DNA from: Bacillota bacterium
GTDB taxonomy: Bacteria; Bacillota; Clostridia; Lachnospirales; WQUN01
Assembly: GCA_009782085.1 (NCBI GenBank)
Contig: WQUN01000169.1
Span: 1 to 10,686, forward strand
Direction: 5' to 3'
Length of the DNA: 10,686 nucleotides
The translations under genes were made by a program, and so were the position numbers. The notes under the pieces are model-generated. The model worked only from the letters and a program-made list of their open reading frames with translations. It made no database searches and was not told the DNA's origin. Of this stretch, positions 5,242 to 10,686 are shown piece after piece; position 1 is the first letter of the stretch, and each line of letters begins with the position of its first letter.

Positions 5242-8238
5242 TTATACCCGTTTCCTTATCATGAAAACGGCGGGTTTTATACTGTATTTTGCCTTATCGT
5301 CCGGTTCGATTTCATCGGAGATCACGCACTTGTTCCCGTCCGCGCTTATCCCGTATTCGGCTATCGACATCCTGCGGACCGCGCGGTCCTCGACGCCCTG
5401 GACGCCGGTTTGCCCTCCGTCCGAAATCTTGTGCGACACCTCGACCTTGAAGATGACCTCTGTCCCGACGTAGGATTCGATCGCGTTCCTTACGGCCTTC
5501 TCGATATAATCATTCCAGTCGAGGCGCTTGCGGGCCTCCTTGTTTAACGGTTCTATCCCGGGGTCTTCGTTTATCACCTTGTACACGAAATATTTGACAG
5601 ACTTGACGATGCCCTCTATATCCTCCTGATAGAGCATCGGAAGGAAATATCTGGACAACAGGAGCCTCATGTATTCCTTTATTTTTTCAAGGTTGCCGTT
5701 GCTTATTCCCTTAATATATCCGCTCGACCTGAACTCCTCCAACATGCGCCGGCGTATCTCCGTCTGCAGTTTCACCAGCAGATAGCCGTCCTTGTCGTCG
5801 AATACGGACGCGTCAAAGATTTCTTCCAGCCGGCTTTCCGGATCTGTTTGCCGTTTATACTTGATCTCCTCGTTCACGAACAGCGACGACAGCGCGAATG
5901 TCGCCGGGCCGGCCCCTCCCCCGACAACTATCTCGAAGTATTCCTTACGGCCGCCGTTTGTATCGCCGTCACGGCGCTTCTTGACGATCAGCAGCTGGGC
6001 GTACGAGATATGGCTGTTGTAGCCGCCGTCCCCGACGGCGATAGGGGGATACCTGCGCATGTTCTCGGCCCTTTTGAACTCGCAGGCTTCGGGGTCTATC
6101 GCCTGCAGCTTGCAGGAGGTGCAGTAAGCGGTGGGCTGCCTCCATTTGACGACCAGGTCGCCGGGCGCCGGCTCCGCCCCCTTCGGCCAGCGTAAAAACG
6201 CCCTCTCGCTGTAAGCTTTCCCGTCTTCCCCGCACGCGGGCTTTACGATGTCGTCCCGGTAATGCAGACAGTCCGCGTCGCAGCTCTGGTAAATGTCCCC
6301 TATGATCCCGTGCGAAACCGGGTTGACCGTATTGTCGCCCACGCAGATGACGTTGTCGCAGCCGAGGGCGTCCCTGTAGTAGGCGTAGCCTTTTTTCTCC
6401 CTCTTGTTTTCAAACGCCCGTATCAGGTATTTGTCCACCGTGTTGTGCGCCGACGAATACTCCGTCAGAAGCGAAACGGCCTGATGATCCCAATCGCCCA
6501 CCTTAAGGCGCGGCGTCCTGTCCTCCTTGACGGAGGAATCGGCCTTCGGGTCAGCGCCCAGGATTATGTGCAGCCTGTCGTGGCTGAGGAGGGCGCTCCA
6601 CATCCTGCGCCGGTAGTACGACTCGTAGGACGAATAATTGTCCGCTTCCTCGTCCTTTGCGTTGTTCCGGTTGGGAAAAGCGTCTTTCTCGACGATTATC
6701 GGGAGGAGTTTTCTGTGGCTGGCGATGCCCAGCTGCACCGTTTCCAGCTGCCGCTCGGACTCCCCGTATTCGTCGGAGTTTATATAGGCGGCCCATAAAC
6801 CCGACAGATCTATGACGTTGCGCGGCTTGCTGTCGGCCGCGCCCGCGGTTTTACGCTGGTTTTCCGCGTTCGGCTTTTCCCGTTTCCCTTTGTCGGCCGC
6901 GCCCGCGGTTTTACGCTGGCTTTCCGCGTGCAGCTTTTCCTGTTCCTTTTCGTAATCCGTGTATTCCCGCATTATGCGCACCGCGTAGGCGCCGAACCCG
7001 TGCGCGACGCCGAGCCAGAAAAGGGCGACCACGTCGTTCTTGTCCGTGTCGACGACTATTTGATTCGCGTAGCCGAGAGCCTCTATCATCATCTCAAACG
7101 GCGGCAGGAGTTCCCCTCCCCCGCGGAGTTCCCTGACGGTGATGTCCCTGGTGTCGGCCGACGCGCCTTCGTTGAGTGAATTCCGGGTGTGGAAAAGGAA
7201 CCCCCGGTGTTTGTGGTAATCGTTCAGGAACCGCTCCGTATCGCCTTCCAGCACCTGGTCCAGGGGCTTTATTACCTTATCTTCCGCCTTCCCGGCGGCC
7301 ACGTTTACCCCGTTCAGCAAAAACGCCGGGAAACTGTGCTCCGTAGGGCGCCTGTTCGGGTTTTCCTTGTTTTTCGCGTAGATAGGCCCCTGCTGAACAA
7401 GCACGGCGATGCGGTCGCCCTTGAAGATGTTGCCGTTTTCAAGCCTTTTGACAAATTTGGCGTAATTGACGATCACCTTCGCGACGTCCGTATCTATGAA
7501 CCCGCCGTCGTCATATTGCAGCATGGTCTGGCCCAGGTGCAGCTCGGACATGCTGTACCGCCGCGCGTCCGGCGAAGTCAGCTCGCTTTCGTTATAGCGT
7601 TTCCGCATGTCCTCCTCGCCGATCGAAAAATACTCGTACAGTTTCTTTCTCCACGCCTCTCCGCTGCCTTCGTCGGATTCCTCCTTTTCGTAATCGTTTT
7701 TGAAACAGACGGGTATTATGAACTTCCCCAGCGCCATGCTCAGGCCGAATTCGTAAAAGACGTTGGGATTGTCCTTTGAGACGTCGACGATCACTATGTC
7801 CGCGACCTGTATCTGCTGGCAGATCTGGTTGCAGATTATGTAGCCGAACGCCGCTTTCTGGTCCGCCCGGTTGACGATGATTCTCTTCACGAGCTTCACA
7901 TCCTGCGCGCGCCTCTTCCCGTCCTCTATTTTTTCCTTGGTCCCGGCCTCCAATTCGCGGTAGGTTTTTATGTCCCTGTCGTCCTCGCAGCAAATAAGGA
8001 CGTGGCCGGCGTCCGCTTTTTTAAGGAGAAGATTCGCCTTGGCGTATTTGTCCATCTCCGGCCTGATTACGGAGTTGAACGTGACGTCCGTCATCTTCTC
8101 GAAGGACATTACGACGAAGGCCGACGCGCAGCCGTTCTCAAAATTCTTGTGCCGGATCCTGGCTATGTCGTTTTGATGCGTGCACTGCTGTCCGGTGATA
8201 AAGCAGCGTTTCATCGGAAAGTGACGCGATTCGGCCAT
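5242..8238 (-). CDS. Large multidomain protein with NDT-like domain; candidate conflict/defence protein
   Basis: This 998-residue protein is soluble by appearance and I know no close named relative. Residues 10-21 form a short Cys/His knuckle (C12, C19, H21). Residues 38-180 look like a nucleoside 2-deoxyribosyltransferase-like Rossmannoid domain: AFVVMSFEKMTD, then ADIVIVDVSKDNPNVFYEFG and LGKFIIPV. Glu163 is at the family's nucleophile position and D152 in the preceding strand. Residues 378-425 (ANQIVVDTDKNDVVALFWLG) resemble the same signature without the Glu. A charged linker (428-472) contains a 20-residue unit twice. LSGLWAAYINSDEYGESERQ (478-497) starts a further conserved-looking block. 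Residues 627-787 hold a Rossmann-like strand (NVICVGDNTVNPVSHGI), several cysteines including CTSC (706-709), and VVGGGAGPATFAL (771-783). The C-terminal 200 residues are unassigned. The ATG at 8238 is preceded by GGGGGAT; Met9 lacks a ribosome binding site. It is first gene of an operon with the amidohydrolase. Its defence role is inference. Confidence 0.75.
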   Translation of the reverse strand: MAESRHFPMKRCFITGQQCTHQNDIARIRHKNFENGCASAFVVMSFEKMTDVTFNSVIRPEMDKYAKANLLLKKADAGHVLICCEDDRDIKTYRELEAGTKEKIEDGKRRAQDVKLVKRIIVNRADQKAAFGYIICNQICQQIQVADIVIVDVSKDNPNVFYEFGLSMALGKFIIPVCFKNDYEKEESDEGSGEAWRKKLYEYFSIGEEDMRKRYNESELTSPDARRYSMSELHLGQTMLQYDDGGFIDTDVAKVIVNYAKFVKRLENGNIFKGDRIAVLVQQGPIYAKNKENPNRRPTEHSFPAFLLNGVNVAAGKAEDKVIKPLDQVLEGDTERFLNDYHKHRGFLFHTRNSLNEGASADTRDITVRELRGGGELLPPFEMMIEALGYANQIVVDTDKNDVVALFWLGVAHGFGAYAVRIMREYTDYEKEQEKLHAESQRKTAGAADKGKREKPNAENQRKTAGAADSKPRNVIDLSGLWAAYINSDEYGESERQLETVQLGIASHRKLLPIIVEKDAFPNRNNAKDEEADNYSSYESYYRRRMWSALLSHDRLHIILGADPKADSSVKEDRTPRLKVGDWDHQAVSLLTEYSSAHNTVDKYLIRAFENKREKKGYAYYRDALGCDNVICVGDNTVNPVSHGIIGDIYQSCDADCLHYRDDIVKPACGEDGKAYSERAFLRWPKGAEPAPGDLVVKWRQPTAYCTSCKLQAIDPEACEFKRAENMRRYPPIAVGDGGYNSHISYAQLLIVKKRRDGDTNGGRKEYFEIVVGGGAGPATFALSSLFVNEEIKYKRQTDPESRLEEIFDASVFDDKDGYLLVKLQTEIRRRMLEEFRSSGYIKGISNGNLEKIKEYMRLLLSRYFLPMLYQEDIEGIVKSVKYFVYKVINEDPGIEPLNKEARKRLDWNDYIEKAVRNAIESYVGTEVIFKVEVSHKISDGGQTGVQGVEDRAVRRMSIAEYGISADGNKCVISDEIEPDDKAKYSIKPAVFMIRKRV
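6831..6950 (-). repeat. Two tandem copies of a 60-bp unit inside the 998-residue gene
   Basis: Unit 1 (6831-6890) and unit 2 (6891-6950) differ at about 8 of 60 positions by eye; the first 29 bases of each are identical. The period is a multiple of three, so the frame is kept. It encodes two 20-residue repeats with a shared AE(S/N)QRKTAGAAD core (protein residues 438-449 and 458-469). It lies in a Lys/Glu/Ala-rich linker between the second NDT-like stretch and the next block. Confidence 0.9.
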
Positions 8239-8269
8239 AGATATCCCCCATATTTTTACCTTTTCTGGT

Positions 8270-8298
8270 AATATACATCATCCGGCAGTCAAATACAA
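8270..8298 (-). promoter_or_regulatory. Promoter of the NDT-like/amidohydrolase operon
   Basis: On the minus strand, TTGTAT (8293-8298) and TATATT (8270-8275) have a 17-base spacer. The start of transcription would fall near 8263, leaving a leader of about 25 bases that contains the GGGGGAT ribosome binding site. The hexamers resemble those of the acpP promoter, so the operon looks vegetatively transcribed. No operator palindrome is obvious. Confidence 0.55.
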
Positions 8299-8341
8299 CA
8301 TTTTTCATAGCGGGCGCGGAACGGCCGCCCTATTATCCCTG

Positions 8342-8373
8342 TTGACTTTGCTTTTCATCTTATGTAATATAAT
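8342..8373 (+). promoter_or_regulatory. yebC-glyQS promoter
   Basis: TTGACT (8342-8347) is followed after 17 bases by TAATAT (8365-8370). A perfect TATAAT overlaps it at 8368-8373, with a 20-base spacing from the same -35. Either register would start transcription near 8377-8380, about 50 bases before yebC. It is divergent from the minus-strand operon promoter about 50 bases away. Confidence 0.6.
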
Positions 8374-8429
8374 CGGGATAAACACGCCGGAACGGTACGG
8401 CGGAAAACCGCGAAAGGAGTTTCAATTCC

Positions 8430-9167
8430 ATGTCGGGCCATTCGAAATTCTCAAATATCAAGCGAAAAAAGGAAAAAAATGATAACGCGCGGGGCCAGGT
8501 TTTCACGCGGCTCGGCCGGGAGATCGCCGTGGCGGTCAAGTCCGGCGGGCCGGACCCGGCCTCCAACTCGAGGCTTAAGGACGTGGTGGCCAAGGCCCGC
8601 TCGAACAACATGTCGAACGAAACCATCGAGCGCAGTATCAAAAAGGCCGCCGGCGACGTGAACGCCGTGAACTACGAGCGCATACAGTACGAGGGCTACG
8701 GGCCGAGCGGGGTGGCCGTCATAGTGGACGCGCTGACGGACAACCGCAACCGCACCGCCGCCAACGTACGCAGCGCCTTCACGAAGGGCGGAGGCAACAT
8801 GGGCATGACCGGCTGCGTATCCTTCCTGTTCGACGAGAAAGGGCTCATCCTCGTGGAAAAAGACAAAAAGACCTCCGAGGACGACCTGATGATGGCGGCC
8901 CTGGACGCGGGCGCGGAGGACTTCGCCGCCGAGGACGAGGGCTATCTGATAACCACCGCGCCGGACGGCTTCTCGGAGGTGCGCGAGGCCCTGGACAAGG
9001 CCGGGATCAAAATGCTGTCGGCGGAGGTTACCTTCCTGCCGCAGACCGCGTCCGCCATAGCGGACCCGGAGGACAGGAAAAGGATGCGCAGGCTGCTGGA
9101 GATTTTGGACGAGGACGACGATATTATGAACGTGTATCACAATTGGGAGAATGAGGATGAGGAGTGA
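8430..9167 (+). CDS. yebC: YebC/PmpR family protein (translation factor or transcriptional regulator)
   Basis: This 245-residue protein has the usual family length. It begins with the conserved MSGHSKFSNIKRKKEKND and QVFTRLGREIAVAVKSGG, followed by LKDVVAKARSNNMSNETIER (49-68). The middle has YEGYGPSGVAVIVDALTDNR and KGGGNMGMTGCVSFLFD, and the end has an acidic tail. YebC-family proteins were first described as DNA-binding regulators. More recent work on relatives supports a role at the ribosome in relieving stalling, which would fit its pairing with a tRNA synthetase gene here. The ATG at 8430 follows AAAGGAG (8413-8419). glyQS follows with a 5-base gap, so the two are co-transcribed. Confidence 0.94.
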   Translation: MSGHSKFSNIKRKKEKNDNARGQVFTRLGREIAVAVKSGGPDPASNSRLKDVVAKARSNNMSNETIERSIKKAAGDVNAVNYERIQYEGYGPSGVAVIVDALTDNRNRTAANVRSAFTKGGGNMGMTGCVSFLFDEKGLILVEKDKKTSEDDLMMAALDAGAEDFAAEDEGYLITTAPDGFSEVREALDKAGIKMLSAEVTFLPQTASAIADPEDRKRMRRLLEILDEDDDIMNVYHNWENEDEE

Positions 9168-9172
9168 GGCAT

Positions 9173-10600
9173 ATGAGCGATTCAGAAAAAAAGGCGTCCG
9201 ACAGGGCCCTGACAATGGATAAGCTCGTCGCCCTGGCGAAGAACCGCGGTTTCGTCTACCCCGGCTCGGAGATATACGGCGGCCTGGCCAACGCCTGGGA
9301 CTACGGCCCGCTGGGCGTGGAGCTGATCAACAACATCAAAAAGGCCTGGTGGAAGAAATTCGTGCAGGAGAGCGAGTACAACGTCGGCGTAGACTCGGCG
9401 ATAATCATGAATCCGCGTATCTGGGAAGCCACGGGCCACGTCGGGACCTTCGCGGACCCGCTGATGGATTGCAAGGCTTGCCGCGAGCGCTTCCGCGCTG
9501 ACAAAATCATCGAGGATTTCGCGGCGGCAAAGGGAGAAGAAGTAAACGCCGGCGGCTGGCCGAATGAAAAAATGATCAGATTTATCGAAGAAAACGGAAT
9601 CGTCTGCCCCAGCTGCGGGAAAAAAGATTTTACCGACATCAGACAGTTCAACATGATGTTCAAGACCCATATGGGCGTCACGGAGGACAGCCAGAGCGTG
9701 GTATATCTGCGCCCCGAAACGGCGCAGGGAATGTTTGTGAATTTTAAGAACGTCCAGCGCACAACAAGGAAAAAAATCCCGTTCGGCATAGGACAGGTCG
9801 GAAAGTCCTTCCGAAACGAGATAACCCCGGGCAACTTTATCTTCCGCACGCGGGAATTCGAGCAGATGGAGCTGGAGTTCTTCTGCGAGCCCGGAACGGA
9901 TCTGGAATGGTTCGCGTACTGGAAGAAATTCTGTGTGGACTGGCTCAAGGAGCTGGGGTTGAAGGATGAGAACATGCGTATCCGCGACCATACGCCGGAA
10001 GAGCTGTCTTTTTACAGCAAGGCCACGAGCGACATAGAGGTGTTATACCCGTTCGGCTGGGGCGAGCTTTGGGGCATAGCCGACCGGACGGATTACGATT
10101 TGAACCGTCATCAGGAATTTTCCGGCCAGGATTTGACATATTACGATCAGGAGGCAAACCGGCGTTATATTCCCTACGTCGTGGAACCCGCCGTCGGCCC
10201 CGCCCGCCTCGCGCTGGCGTTCCTGTGTCAGGCGTATGACGAGGAAATAGTCGGGACGGACGAGAACGGCAAGGAAGACGTGCGCGTCGTCCTGCGCCTG
10301 CATCCGGCCCTCGCGCCCGTTAAGGCGGCCATTTTGCCGCTTTCGAAAAAGCTGGCCCCGGACGCCGGGAAGCTCTTCCACGACCTGAAAAAGCACTTCG
10401 TCTGCGACTACGACGACGCCGGCTCGATCGGCAAGCGCTACAGGCGGCAGGACGAGGCCGGCACGCCGTTCTGCGTGACGCTGGACTTCGATTCCCTGGA
10501 GGACGGGGCCGTCACGGTCAGGGAGAGGGACTCTATGGCTCAGGTCAGGATACCGATCGGCGAGGTCAAGGGGTGGCTGGAGGAAAGGCTGGAATATTGA
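9173..10600 (+). CDS. glyQS: Glycyl-tRNA synthetase, single-chain (alpha2) type
   Basis: This 475-residue class II synthetase charges tRNA-Gly with glycine in the cytoplasm as a homodimer. The N-terminus has LAKNRGFVYPGSEIYGG and NAWDYGPLGVEL. Two Cys pairs, C100-x2-C103 and C145-x2-C148, probably bind zinc in the insertion. Motif 2 is visible as FRNEITPGNFIFRTREFEQM (213-232). Motif 3 is EPAVGPARLALAF (338-350) with the conserved Arg345. From about residue 370 (DVRVVLRLHPALAPVKAAIL) an anticodon-binding domain runs to the end. The length is normal for the bacterial and archaeal single-chain form. The start is ATG 9173, preceded by AGGAG (9160-9164) at 8 bases. An in-frame GTG at 9164 would overlap the yebC stop and adds only three residues. 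It is the second gene of the yebC operon; no T-box leader precedes it. Confidence 0.96.
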   Translation: MSDSEKKASDRALTMDKLVALAKNRGFVYPGSEIYGGLANAWDYGPLGVELINNIKKAWWKKFVQESEYNVGVDSAIIMNPRIWEATGHVGTFADPLMDCKACRERFRADKIIEDFAAAKGEEVNAGGWPNEKMIRFIEENGIVCPSCGKKDFTDIRQFNMMFKTHMGVTEDSQSVVYLRPETAQGMFVNFKNVQRTTRKKIPFGIGQVGKSFRNEITPGNFIFRTREFEQMELEFFCEPGTDLEWFAYWKKFCVDWLKELGLKDENMRIRDHTPEELSFYSKATSDIEVLYPFGWGELWGIADRTDYDLNRHQEFSGQDLTYYDQEANRRYIPYVVEPAVGPARLALAFLCQAYDEEIVGTDENGKEDVRVVLRLHPALAPVKAAILPLSKKLAPDAGKLFHDLKKHFVCDYDDAGSIGKRYRRQDEAGTPFCVTLDFDSLEDGAVTVRERDSMAQVRIPIGEVKGWLEERLEY

Positions 10601-10604
10601 ACAT

Positions 10605-10686
10605 ATGGAGCTGGAAATCCGCAAGTTGGCCCCGGCATTAACGGACGACTATCTTCGCTTCTTTGATCGCGCGGCTTTTACGGATC
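10605..10686 (+). CDS. Probable GNAT-family acetyltransferase, N-terminal fragment (cut by window edge)
   Basis: An open frame starts at ATG 10605, 4 bases after the glyQS stop, and runs off the window after 27 codons. The N-terminus has LEIRKLAPAL, then DDYLRFFDRAAFTD. This start of one beta strand followed by a helix with a LRFFD core resembles a clostridial group of GNAT N-acetyltransferases, but too little is present to be sure. The nearest purine-rich stretch is AGGAAAGG at 10581-10588, rather far upstream. Expression may depend on translational coupling to glyQS. Confidence 0.5.
   Translation, partial: MELEIRKLAPALTDDYLRFFDRAAFTD

Noticed and set aside
6831..6950. Two-unit repeat considered as a CRISPR fragment
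   Set aside because: The copies are directly adjacent with no spacer, lie in frame inside a long coding sequence, and have no cas genes nearby.
6262..7779. Long plus-strand frames opposite the 998-residue gene (6262-6798 and 7189-7779)
   Set aside because: They are antisense to one uninterrupted reading frame, show no ribosome binding site of note, and have the Val/Arg/His-rich content of shadow frames.
5242..8238. Labelling the large protein as a TIR-domain NADase
   Set aside because: The NPNVFYEFG-LGK signature fits the nucleoside deoxyribosyltransferase-like group better than classical TIR, and no reaction can be read from sequence alone.
8451..9991. Minus-strand frames opposite yebC and glyQS
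   Set aside because: They are antisense shadows of two well-recognised conserved genes.

Overview
The window reads as chromosome of an endospore-forming, Gram-positive, Clostridia-type bacterium with fairly GC-rich coding DNA. Evidence is spoVS and a YtaF-type sporulation membrane protein, a single-chain (GlyQS-type) glycyl-tRNA synthetase, strong GGAGG-type ribosome binding sites and sigma-A-like promoters. No rRNA, tRNA, CRISPR array, transposase or integrase was seen. The genus cannot be named from this sequence.

Layout, left to right. (1) The C-terminal part of pheT (+) enters from the left edge. It faces spoVS (-), with an unrecognised possible small ORF between them. (2) A compact acpP-rnc operon (-) is closed by a hairpin terminator at 1463-1493. 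(3) A ytaF-like gene (+) and then rpsU (+) follow; rpsU has its own textbook promoter and terminator. (4) An imperfect palindrome of about 80 bp sits at the convergent junction. (5) A two-gene minus-strand operon occupies 8238 down to 3939. It encodes a 998-residue multidomain protein with a nucleoside 2-deoxyribosyltransferase (NDT)-like domain and, 16 bases later, a metal-dependent amidohydrolase-family enzyme. (6) A divergent plus-strand operon at the right holds yebC, glyQS and the first 27 codons of a probable GNAT acetyltransferase, cut by the window edge.

Most of the window is housekeeping: translation (pheT, rpsU, yebC, glyQS), RNA processing (rnc), fatty-acid synthesis (acpP) and sporulation (spoVS, ytaF).

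The exception is the operon at 3939-8238. The long protein has an N-terminal Cys/His knuckle and an NDT-like domain that keeps the family's glutamate. It then has a second region resembling the same fold without that glutamate, a linker built from a duplicated 60-bp unit, a cysteine-containing middle and a glycine-rich motif. This architecture resembles predicted nucleotide-centred conflict (defence) proteins. Its tight pairing with an amidohydrolase makes it the best candidate here for an undescribed system, though the function is inference only.
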